A stretch of DNA of 64,000 nt from CAWCWN01 sp963799245 (GTDB taxonomy: Bacteria; Chloroflexota; Ktedonobacteria; Ktedonobacterales; Ktedonobacteraceae): positions 91,758 to 155,757 of the forward strand of contig CAWCWN010000001.1 of NCBI GenBank assembly GCA_963799245.1, read 5' to 3'. Positions 18,497 through 25,284 of this stretch are shown here, piece by piece. Each line of letters begins with the position of its first letter. The stretch's first letter is position 1. Below the pieces are notes generated by a model. It was not told the origin of the DNA. It did no database searches and worked only from the letters and a program-made list of their open reading frames with translations. The translations under genes and the position numbers were made by a program.

Positions 18497-19713
18497 CAGG
18501 GCAATCGCATCTAAATGGGAGGTGGTAAAATAGGGTCCAAAATGGTGGAGAAATTGGCATGGAACAAGAGCGCCCATTGGACCTAGAAACATATTTTGCA
18601 GGGCTAGAAGACCCTCGCGTAGAGAGAACGAAACAGCATAAGCTGCTGGATATTCTCATTCTTGCCATCTGTGGCATCATTTGTGGAGCGGAAGGATGGG
18701 TAGAGATTGAAGAGTTTGGGAAAGAAAAAGAAGCGTGGTTGAAAACCATGCTGGCATTGCCGAACGGTATCCCATCACATGATACGTTTGGACGGGTGTT
18801 TGCGCGCCTCGATCCCGTGAAATTTGAAGCGTGCTTTTTTGAGTGGGTGCAAAGTCTCACTGAGAGCATTGCAGGAGTGATCGCTATTGATGGAAAAACG
18901 TTGCGCCGGTCCCATGATAAAGCCAATGGGAAAAAAGCGCTGCATCTGGTGAGTGCGTGGGCAGCAGACAACCGTCTGGTGTTGGCGCAAGTAGCTGTGG
19001 ATGAGAAATCGAACGAGATCACCGCCATCCCTGTGTTATTACAACACTTGGCCCTTTGCGGGTGTATTATCACGATTGATGCGATGGGAACACAGACACC
19101 GATTGCCAAACAGATTGTGGATGACGGAGGAGACTACGTGTTGGCACTCAAAGGAAATCAGGGAACCTTGGCAAAAGAGGTGCAAGAAACGTTCACATTA
19201 GCTCAAGCAGACCAGTTCTCTCAGATCCACCATCAGTTTCATCAAACCGTGGAGAAAGGGCATGGCCGTCTTGAGATTCGAAAGCATTGGATCATTGATG
19301 ATCCAGAGTATATTGCGTACCTCAATCCAAAAGATGCATGGACAGGGCTACGCAGCATTGGTATGGTTGAGTCTGAACGAAGAATGGGTCAAGCCATCAC
19401 CAAAGAAGTGCGCTATTACCTTCTGAGTTTTGATCGACAGGTGCAAACCTTTGCCAGAGCGGTACGCAGCCATTGGGGGATTGAAAATAGTGTCCATTGG
19501 GTGCTGGATGTGACTTTTCGTGAAGATGATTCTCGTGTCCGTAGTGGGCATGCTGACCACAATTTAGCGGTTTTGCGTCATCTTGCCCTCAATCTCCTCC
19601 GGCAAGAGCATACTGCCAAGGTGGGGGTCAAAACGAAACGGCTCAAAGCTGGCTGGAGTCATGAATATCTTCTGAAAGTTTTAGGTGTTCAAAAATAAGA
19701 TGCGATTGCCCTG
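18497..19713 (+). mobile_element. Intact ISAs1-family insertion sequence (1217 bp)
   Basis: The element is bounded by perfect 16-bp inverted repeats, CAGGGCAATCGCATCT at 18497-18512 and its complement at 19698-19713. It is flanked by a perfect 10-bp target duplication, CTGCCTCACC, at 18487-18496 and 19714-19723. It carries one full-length transposase whose stop codon overlaps the right repeat. Intact ends, target duplication and open frame indicate a recent, probably active insertion. It landed between the divergent topA and murT promoters, about 13 bp before the murT -35 box. Confidence 0.96.
18559..19698 (+). CDS. ISAs1-family DDE transposase
   Basis: A 379-residue transposase that cuts and inserts the surrounding element. 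The N-terminal region (residues ~10-95) matches the conserved associated domain, with LEDPRVERTKQHKLLDIL and GIPSHDTFGRVFARLDP. Catalytic acidic residues lie in IAIDGKTLRRS, IITIDAMGTQ and HWGIENSVHWVLDVTFREDD; the last is the Glu-containing block. Full length with no internal stops. It is less GC-rich than the neighbouring genes, consistent with foreign origin. It lies in the same direction as murT. Confidence 0.95.
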   Translation: MEQERPLDLETYFAGLEDPRVERTKQHKLLDILILAICGIICGAEGWVEIEEFGKEKEAWLKTMLALPNGIPSHDTFGRVFARLDPVKFEACFFEWVQSLTESIAGVIAIDGKTLRRSHDKANGKKALHLVSAWAADNRLVLAQVAVDEKSNEITAIPVLLQHLALCGCIITIDAMGTQTPIAKQIVDDGGDYVLALKGNQGTLAKEVQETFTLAQADQFSQIHHQFHQTVEKGHGRLEIRKHWIIDDPEYIAYLNPKDAWTGLRSIGMVESERRMGQAITKEVRYYLLSFDRQVQTFARAVRSHWGIENSVHWVLDVTFREDDSRVRSGHADHNLAVLRHLALNLLRQEHTAKVGVKTKRLKAGWSHEYLLKVLGVQK

Positions 19714-19736
19714 CTGCCTCACCCTACTTCTTCAAC

Positions 19737-19765
19737 TTGACCTGCTTGCTTTACCATGCTATGCT
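19737..19765 (+). promoter_or_regulatory. Candidate murT-gatD promoter
   Basis: TTGACC and TATGCT are separated by exactly 17 bases, 43 bp before the murT start codon. The insertion sequence ends just upstream, so it has replaced everything above the -35 box but left the core promoter intact. Confidence 0.5.
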
Positions 19766-19807
19766 GCAATTAGTACAATTCATTCTGCGCCGTTTTGGAG
19801 GATCAGT

Positions 19808-21574
19808 ATGCGAAAAGAGAAGGCGTCCGTCAGGGCATCTCGCAGCCGCGTGCACCTGGGCTGGCGTAAAAGCGGCCCCGGACGTCCGGGGGATGCACCT
19901 GTTGTCGGCGGGCAAGGGGAGTCGGGCCCGCCGACAACAGGGGAGCCGAAAAACATACACGATGAGCAACAACAGCCCTCTCCACTTACGAAACGACGCA
20001 CATCACTGCGAGCCGGTTTAGCCGTACTTGGCGGCAAAACAGCTGGAACGCTGAGCCGCCGCCTGCACGTTGGTGGAGGCACCAGTATCGTTGGGCTTAT
20101 AGCTCAACGCGTCGATCCCAACATCGTTGGTCGCCTGGCGACGCAGTTAGAATATGGTAGTATCCTCGTCACCGGTACCAATGGGAAAACAACGACCAGC
20201 GGCTTTATTGCCAGCATTCTCGCCCAGGCGGGACTGCGTGTCTGGCGCAATCGCGAAGGCTCTAACCTCATGGGAGGTATAGCCAGCTCGCTAGTTATTC
20301 GCGCCCTGCCCAACGGCAACCTGCGCAGAGCCGGCAGAGCAATCTCGATTTTTGAAGTTGATGAAGCGGTCTTTCCTCAGGTAATAGCGATCGTTCCTCC
20401 TCGCGTAGCTGTGTTTATCAACCTCTTCCGCGACCAGCTCGACCGCTACGGCGAAATCGAAAGCGTCTCTACACGCTGGCGGCAGGCGGTGAGCTCATTG
20501 TCGCCTGAGACGATTCTCGTGCTAAATGCGGACGATCCCGCGACGGCCGACCTCGGCCAGGCCTGCGCGGGAAAAGTCGTGTATTTTGGCATAGATGATC
20601 CCGCGCTGGATCTGTCCCAGCAGAACAACACTGGCGGTCATCAGGTTATTGATAGCCGCACCTGCTCACAATGCGGCAATGATTATACCTATGATATGCG
20701 CTTCTTCAGCCATATGGGACATTATGCCTGCCCGCACTGTGGCCATAGACGTCCCACGCCTGATGTACGCGTGCTGAAGGTACAAAGCGATGATTTCGAT
20801 TGCTCACGTCTGAGTATTGCAAGCTCTTTGTCCCCGACAACGGGTGAGCTGGTTATTCCACTGCCGGGGATCTATAATATTTACAATGCCCTGGCAGCAA
20901 TTACAGCAGCGCAGGCCCTCGGGATTGGGGAGGAGCAGATTGCTGGCGGGCTGGCACAGTTTAAGCCCATCTTTGGACGTGGCGAGCGTATAGAAGTAGA
21001 AGGGCGGACGGTACGTCTGCTGCTGGCCAAAAACCCTACTGGTTTTAATGAAGTCTTACGCACGCTCTTTAGCGAAGGAATAAGCCGCCACATGCTCTTC
21101 GCCTTAAATGATAACATAGCTGATGGACGGGATATTTCCTGGATCTGGGACGTCGATTTTGAGCCTGTCGTTGAGCATTCATCAACCCTGGTACTCACAG
21201 GCACCCGCGCCCTGGATCTCGCCCTGCGCCTGAAATATGCGGGCGTTTCTCAGGAAAAAATGCTGACCGTGCCCGCGACTCCTTTGCGCGCGCTGAAACG
21301 CGGGCAAGCCGGCCAGAGCGGGCCAAAGCAGAAAAGTTGGCCCGTACCGAAGCATAGGCAGAAAAATAAAGCAGCGGCAGCGTCTGAGCAGGCAGCGACA
21401 GGGGAGGTGGGCCGCCAGTATGGCATTGCGCAGGCATTGAACCTGGCAGTGCAGCGCACGCCTGTCGGGGAAACTTTGTTCGTCGTACCAACGTATACCG
21501 GCTTGTTATCGATACACCGCGAACTAGAACGGCGTGGTTTGACGCCTCATTACTGGGAAGGACGCGACAGTTGA
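19808..21574 (+). CDS. murT: Lipid II isoglutaminyl synthase, MurT subunit
   Basis: The Mur-ligase-like subunit that, with GatD, amidates the D-Glu carboxylate of lipid II. P-loop TGTNGKTTT at residues 122-130, substrate region NREGSNLMGGIASSLV, the MurT-specific zinc ribbon (CSQCGNDYTYD and CPHCGHRRP) and the C-terminal DUF1727 part with LLLAKNPTGFNEVL are all present. ATG 19808 follows GGAGGA. Compared with usual MurT proteins, the first ~85 residues are extra and disordered; they include PVVGGQGE (31-38), encoded by a palindromic repeat also found in oppC. A second low-complexity Lys/Gln/Ala insert lies about 120 residues later than the zinc ribbon's domain. The gene overlaps gatD by 4 bases. 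Confidence 0.92.
   Translation: MRKEKASVRASRSRVHLGWRKSGPGRPGDAPVVGGQGESGPPTTGEPKNIHDEQQQPSPLTKRRTSLRAGLAVLGGKTAGTLSRRLHVGGGTSIVGLIAQRVDPNIVGRLATQLEYGSILVTGTNGKTTTSGFIASILAQAGLRVWRNREGSNLMGGIASSLVIRALPNGNLRRAGRAISIFEVDEAVFPQVIAIVPPRVAVFINLFRDQLDRYGEIESVSTRWRQAVSSLSPETILVLNADDPATADLGQACAGKVVYFGIDDPALDLSQQNNTGGHQVIDSRTCSQCGNDYTYDMRFFSHMGHYACPHCGHRRPTPDVRVLKVQSDDFDCSRLSIASSLSPTTGELVIPLPGIYNIYNALAAITAAQALGIGEEQIAGGLAQFKPIFGRGERIEVEGRTVRLLLAKNPTGFNEVLRTLFSEGISRHMLFALNDNIADGRDISWIWDVDFEPVVEHSSTLVLTGTRALDLALRLKYAGVSQEKMLTVPATPLRALKRGQAGQSGPKQKSWPVPKHRQKNKAAAASEQAATGEVGRQYGIAQALNLAVQRTPVGETLFVVPTYTGLLSIHRELERRGLTPHYWEGRDS
19898..19941. repeat. Palindromic element inside the murT reading frame
   Basis: Sixteen-base perfect inverted arms (19898-19913 and 19926-19941) surround a 12-base loop. 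The first 21 bases after CCT recur exactly at 35184-35204 in oppC, in the same reading frame, giving PVVGGQGE in both proteins. Confidence 0.85.
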
Positions 21575-22431
21575 CAGAAAAGCACGTAGCACGGCTGTCA
21601 CTCACGCTGGGGCACCTGTACCCCGATCAACTGAACCTCTATGGAGATCGCGGGAACATCCTGGTTTTTCGCCAACGCTGCCGCCAGCGCGGCATTGAAT
21701 TACGTGTTGTAGGCCTGGGCATAGGTGATGCCCTTGCCCCAGATGAGTACGACATGCTCTTTATTGGTGGAGGTCAGGACAAAGAACAGGCGCCAGTTGC
21801 GCAGGATCTGTATGAAATCAAAGGTATAGGACTATGGGCAGCCGTCGAAGACGATATGCCTGTGCTGGCCGTCTGTGGCGGCTATCAATTGCTGGCGCAC
21901 TACTACCGCCCGACAAGTGGAGCAGACATGCGCGGCCTGGGCGTCTTCGACGCCTGGACAATCTCCAAAGGTCCTCGTGTACCACGCTGCATAGGCAATA
22001 TTGCCATCAGGTGGAACGATACAACCCTGGTTGGTTTCGAAAATCATGGCGGCCGCACCTATCTTGGTACGGCCAGGCCCCTTGGTAAAGTCCTCAAGGG
22101 ATATGGCAACAATGCCGAGGATGCTACAGAGGGTGCCGTCTATCGCAATGCCTTTGGTACCTATATGCACGGCTCACTCCTGCCCAAAAACCCGCATTTC
22201 GCCGATCACCTGATAAGCCTGGCGTTACAACGCAAATACAAAGGTCTGGAGGAAGAGCTTCTGGCTGATAAACAGGTATGGCCAGATGATCATTCAGCGC
22301 CTGATCCCGCTGTGTCGATCGTACTTCCACTACTTGATGACTCACTAGAGTGGGAGGCCCACGCCGCTATGCTGGAGAGATTGGGCCTTCATAACGCAGC
22401 TGTAACTGCTTTGCATGCACGCAGTGTCTGA
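21571..22431 (+). CDS. gatD: Lipid II isoglutaminyl synthase, GatD glutamine amidotransferase subunit
   Basis: Class I (triad) glutaminase that feeds ammonia to MurT. The nucleophile is Cys102 in LAVCGGYQLLAHYY and the catalytic His is His200 in GTYMHGSLLPKNP. FIGGGQDKEQ and FENHGGRTYLG are typical of cobyric-acid-synthase-like GatD proteins. TTG at 21571 overlaps the murT stop (TTGA), implying translational coupling. At 286 residues it is somewhat longer than usual, with an acidic C-terminal extension. MurT and GatD act as one cytoplasmic complex before MurJ flips lipid II. Confidence 0.92.
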   Translation: MTEKHVARLSLTLGHLYPDQLNLYGDRGNILVFRQRCRQRGIELRVVGLGIGDALAPDEYDMLFIGGGQDKEQAPVAQDLYEIKGIGLWAAVEDDMPVLAVCGGYQLLAHYYRPTSGADMRGLGVFDAWTISKGPRVPRCIGNIAIRWNDTTLVGFENHGGRTYLGTARPLGKVLKGYGNNAEDATEGAVYRNAFGTYMHGSLLPKNPHFADHLISLALQRKYKGLEEELLADKQVWPDDHSAPDPAVSIVLPLLDDSLEWEAHAAMLERLGLHNAAVTALHARSV

Positions 22432-22470
22432 AATGTATGTTGACTTTCAAACAACGAGGTGATGAAAGAC

Positions 22471-23100
22471 ATGAATTATGACCGGTCACTAGCTCGCTGT
22501 TCTTTCTGCGGTCGCCGCCCGCCCGAGGTCCGACGCATGGTCGCCGGGCCTGGTGCAGCCTACATTTGCGACGCTTGCTTACACCTATGCAAGGAGATTC
22601 TCGAAGATACAACGCCCTTTTCTGCCAAGGCACTGGAACTGGCCTCGCGTCCACCGGTTGTGATCGCCGCTCCGCAAGAGCCCGAGCGGGCGCCAGCAGC
22701 GCACCCTACCTCAGCGCGACGCACCATCAACCTGGAGTTAGAGCAGAAGCAGGATGGCATGGTACTGATGCTGCACCAGTTACAGATCTACGAAGAACAT
22801 TTCGAGCTGCACTACCTCTGGATCCGGCCACCCTTGACGGCGGGCTTTGTATTCGTTCCCCGCATCATTTTTCTGCTCAAAGACAATAGCGGTGCGCAGT
22901 GGACAGGAGATCGCGGGGGGATGCTTTTAGCTCGCCCGGAACTGTCAAATGGGCCAAATACGGCCGTTTATCAGGGCAGCGCACGCTTCCGTCCCCTACC
23001 CTCTAACGATGCGCATAGCATGACAATTCGTGCTGCCGACCCTCTTGCTCAGTTCGAGACGCCGGTGCCAGATCCATGGGAATTTGAAATTACCCTCTAG
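22471..23100 (+). CDS. Orphan ClpX-type zinc-finger protein
   Basis: The N-terminus is a ClpX C4 zinc-binding domain: CSFCGRRPPEVRRMVAGPG then YICDACLHLCKEIL. In ClpX this domain recruits substrates and adaptors, but here there is no AAA+ ATPase. Instead, after a Pro/Ala linker comes a ~110-residue region (LQIYEEHFELHYLWIRPPL, VFVPRIIFLLKDNSGAQWTG, WEFEITL) that looks all-beta and is not recognised. ATG 22471 has GAGGTG nine bases upstream. It follows gatD by 39 bp and ends before a bidirectional terminator, so it is probably the last gene of the murT operon. The function is unknown. Confidence 0.8.
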   Translation: MNYDRSLARCSFCGRRPPEVRRMVAGPGAAYICDACLHLCKEILEDTTPFSAKALELASRPPVVIAAPQEPERAPAAHPTSARRTINLELEQKQDGMVLMLHQLQIYEEHFELHYLWIRPPLTAGFVFVPRIIFLLKDNSGAQWTGDRGGMLLARPELSNGPNTAVYQGSARFRPLPSNDAHSMTIRAADPLAQFETPVPDPWEFEITL

Positions 23101-23107
23101 AGAAGAG

Positions 23108-23141
23108 GCTGGAGGTAAGGAGCGCGCTCCTTACCTCCAGC
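23108..23141. terminator. Perfect 34-nt palindrome between convergent genes
   Basis: Arms GCTGGAGGTAAGGAGCG and the exact complement meet at the centre with no loop. It lies between the stop of the zinc-finger gene and the stop of hpf, followed by CAAAA. It is a likely two-way terminator. Confidence 0.7.
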
Positions 23142-23162
23142 AAAATCAGCAGGTGCGGCGAG

Positions 23163-23810
23163 TCAATCTAATTCTGGCACAAGCAGACCGTAGCCACCCT
23201 TATCCATGCGATACATAACATTGACGCTGTTGGTCGCGGCATTAATGAAAGGGAAGAAAGCAAGCCCAAAGGTCTGCATGTGCGCAATTACCTCCTGATC
23301 ATCCATAGGTTTGCCCGGCACACGACGGATCTCAACAACCCTTGACCATATCTCCGCATTGCGCTCGGCGGCAATGGATGCAGCGACCTCGCCGCTGGCG
23401 GCTTCATCGTAAGCGGATGCGACACTGCCAGCATCCTCGGCGAGTATGGGTACAACCATTCCAGAGCGCGAGAGGGAGAGGACTTTTACAGCCGGAGTAC
23501 GATGGCGCCTGGTGGTTGTCTCACGGCCCTTCTGGCGGCCTAGCTGGGTATGGATCTTATCCAACACAAGTTCTAGAGCCATCTTGGCATTGACAGCGCT
23601 CACCTCACTACGCGCGGGATGAGCTGTATGCGTGAGCGCAAGCTGGACTGAGATGCGGTCACGAGCGCTGCGCGTCTGCTCTTCTGTCACTGTTACCTCG
23701 ACACGCGCATCGGCATCAACCAGGCGCGAGAGCCGTTGTACCTTCTGCTCAATGAACTGGCGTAAACGCGGAGTAACCTCTGTCTGCCTGGCCTTGATAA
23801 TGATTTGCAT
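23163..23810 (-). CDS. hpf: Long-form ribosome hibernation promoting factor
   Basis: Binds 70S ribosomes and pairs them into inactive 100S dimers in stationary phase. The N-terminal S30AE domain covers about residues 1-105, beginning MQIIIKARQTEVTPRLRQFI. A variable linker follows, then the C-terminal dimerisation domain at about 160-215 (KPMDDQEVIAHMQTFGLAFF, FINAATNSVNVMYRMDKGGYG). The presence of this tail makes it the long form found in Gram-positive and related phyla. The linker includes an Ala/Glu-rich stretch. An extended -10 promoter lies about 75 bp upstream. Confidence 0.94.
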   Translation of the reverse strand: MQIIIKARQTEVTPRLRQFIEQKVQRLSRLVDADARVEVTVTEEQTRSARDRISVQLALTHTAHPARSEVSAVNAKMALELVLDKIHTQLGRQKGRETTTRRHRTPAVKVLSLSRSGMVVPILAEDAGSVASAYDEAASGEVAASIAAERNAEIWSRVVEIRRVPGKPMDDQEVIAHMQTFGLAFFPFINAATNSVNVMYRMDKGGYGLLVPELD

Positions 23811-23881
23811 AGTTCAACCTCTCTTTCCGATCCAACAACACACAAAATCCAAGAGGTGCGGGCAAAATCTCGTGTGTTTGT

Positions 23882-23890
23882 ATTATATCA
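23882..23890 (-). promoter_or_regulatory. Extended -10 promoter element for hpf
   Basis: On the minus strand the sequence TGATATAAT gives a consensus TATAAT preceded by TGn, about 72 bases before the hpf start. No good -35 box is visible, as is usual for extended -10 promoters. Confidence 0.5.
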
Positions 23891-24040
23891 CTTTGGTGGC
23901 CAATCGCTCTCTGCATTCATTAACTGGAGCCGCGAGACTGGCCATTTGTTATATATCTGTGAGGCTGACGGGGGCTGTAGATAATTATGAAAAAGGTGTT
24001 ATAAAATATACGTTCTCTGCATGTTATACTGTAATAAGAT

Positions 24041-24094
24041 GAACATTCCGTCATCATTGAATTTTAATGTTCATAAAATGTTCATTCAATGATG
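24041..24094. promoter_or_regulatory. Nested inverted repeats upstream of a small gene
   Basis: CATCATTGAAT (24052-24062) pairs with ATTCAATGATG (24084-24094). GAACATT at 24041 is complementary to AATGTTC, which occurs twice between these arms. The area is AT-rich, unlike its surroundings, and may be an operator. No regulator can be named. Confidence 0.4.
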
Positions 24095-24160
24095 GTATGC
24101 TGATTGCAGCGTTGAAATGCACGCTTGTATGCTGTCCTGTTTGTGGAAGGGTTAGTAGTT

Positions 24161-24397
24161 ATGACTCATTTGCCAAGCGATCAACATATTACCTATCAGT
24201 TGCAGTACCGCAAATGCGGTAAACCTTCTTGCAGTACCTGCCGTGACGGTCAGGGGCACGGGCCTTACTGGTATGCCTACTGGCGCGAAGGTTCTCGCCT
24301 GCGTTCAGGCTATATCGGGAAAGTACATCCCATCCCTGAGGCTACGAATACGCTTCTTCCCGTCACAGGTGAGGAGGTATCGCCAGCCATCATTTGA
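24161..24397 (+). CDS. Small Cys-rich protein, DUF6788-like
   Basis: A 78-residue protein with a short conserved-looking core: YRKCGKPSCSTCRDGQGHGPY followed by WYAYWREGSRLRSGYIGK. The pattern CGKPxCxxC with HGPYWYxYWR resembles small DUF6788 proteins common in Chloroflexota and others; this match is from memory of the pattern. The cysteines could bind zinc, but no function is known. ATG 24161 follows GGAAGGG; an in-frame upstream start at 24125 is less likely. The gene sits alone downstream of an AT-rich region with inverted repeats, 72 bp before nrdR. Confidence 0.65.
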   Translation: MTHLPSDQHITYQLQYRKCGKPSCSTCRDGQGHGPYWYAYWREGSRLRSGYIGKVHPIPEATNTLLPVTGEEVSPAII

Positions 24398-24469
24398 CCA
24401 CGCAATGCCCGCCTGTTGGAAGCGCTGTGGTAGAATAATGATATTACTTTATTCCAACGGGGTGCATCA

Positions 24470-24940
24470 ATGAAGTGTCCATTATGTGGAGGCACGGAGT
24501 CACGTGTCAAAGATTCGCGCGACATCGGAGACGCCATTCACCGCAGGCGCGAATGTGAGCAGTGCAAAGCACGCTTCAGTACGTACGAAAGAGTTGAAAC
24601 CTTCCACCTGGTGGTGATCAAACGCGACCAGCGGCGAGAGGATTTCGATCGCCAGAAGCTGTATATCGGGATACGTAAAGCATGCGAGAAACGGCCCCTG
24701 CCCGTAGGTGAAATTGAAAACGCCGTCGAAGAAATTGAACAGGAACTGTATCGCCTGGGCAGGCAGGAGGTATCCAGCAGCGTCATCGGCGAACTGGTTA
24801 TGCAACACCTCAGACGTATGGATAAGATCGCCTATATCCGCTTCGCGAGCGTGTATCGCTCTTTCGGCGACGTTGAAACGATGTTTGAGGAAATTCAAAA
24901 TCTGCTTAATCAGGCCAAGCCCTCGGCGGATAAACTGTAG
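24470..24940 (+). CDS. nrdR: Ribonucleotide reductase repressor NrdR
   Basis: Zinc-ribbon and ATP-cone repressor that senses ATP/dATP and represses ribonucleotide reductase genes. The zinc ribbon uses Cys3, Cys6, Cys29 and Cys32 (MKCPLCGG and RRRECEQCKARF). The ATP-cone runs from about residue 49 to 140 (VVIKRDQRREDFDRQKL, KACEKRPLP, YIRFASVYRSF). The length of 156 residues is normal. No nrd genes lie in the window, so its targets are elsewhere. The start ATG follows GGGG with suitable spacing. Confidence 0.95.
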   Translation: MKCPLCGGTESRVKDSRDIGDAIHRRRECEQCKARFSTYERVETFHLVVIKRDQRREDFDRQKLYIGIRKACEKRPLPVGEIENAVEEIEQELYRLGRQEVSSSVIGELVMQHLRRMDKIAYIRFASVYRSFGDVETMFEEIQNLLNQAKPSADKL

Positions 24941-25284
24941 CCGTCTGTAACCCGCTTATTAAAAAAACGCCATGTACAGCTTATTTCTTATATCGCCGCC
25001 TGCGACTGCTTTGTCAGGTAAATGAAAATTCCCTGCGAGCAGCCGCGGGCGGCAAGCATTCACAATCAGTTACACATGGCATTGCTACTTTACGAGTGAT
25101 CGTGGGCACGATTCTCTGCCTTACACAGGCGCCGGCTCAGCACGGCCAGCAGCTTGACCGCAATCGTTGGATGGCTTTGCTCGAGTACCAGCTCTTTTTG
25201 ACTTTCTCGCCAGCACACATTACAATGAATCCTGGAAGATGAAGATCGGGCAACGCTCATTTCGAAAATCAAGGATAAGTTTGC
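24941..25284. other. Intergenic region, 344 bp
   Basis: It holds no recognisable gene. A 57-residue minus-strand frame (25090-25260, containing CNVCWRES) is present but has no convincing ribosome-binding site and no recognised similarity. An A7 run at 24961 lies just after nrdR. The TPR gene start is close to its right end, and ATG at 25285 is preceded by AAGGATAAG. Confidence 0.5.

Noticed and set aside
25090..25260. Minus-strand frame of 57 residues with CNVCWRES
   Set aside because: No convincing ribosome-binding site, no recognised similarity, and a position in the TPR leader. Kept only as a remark.
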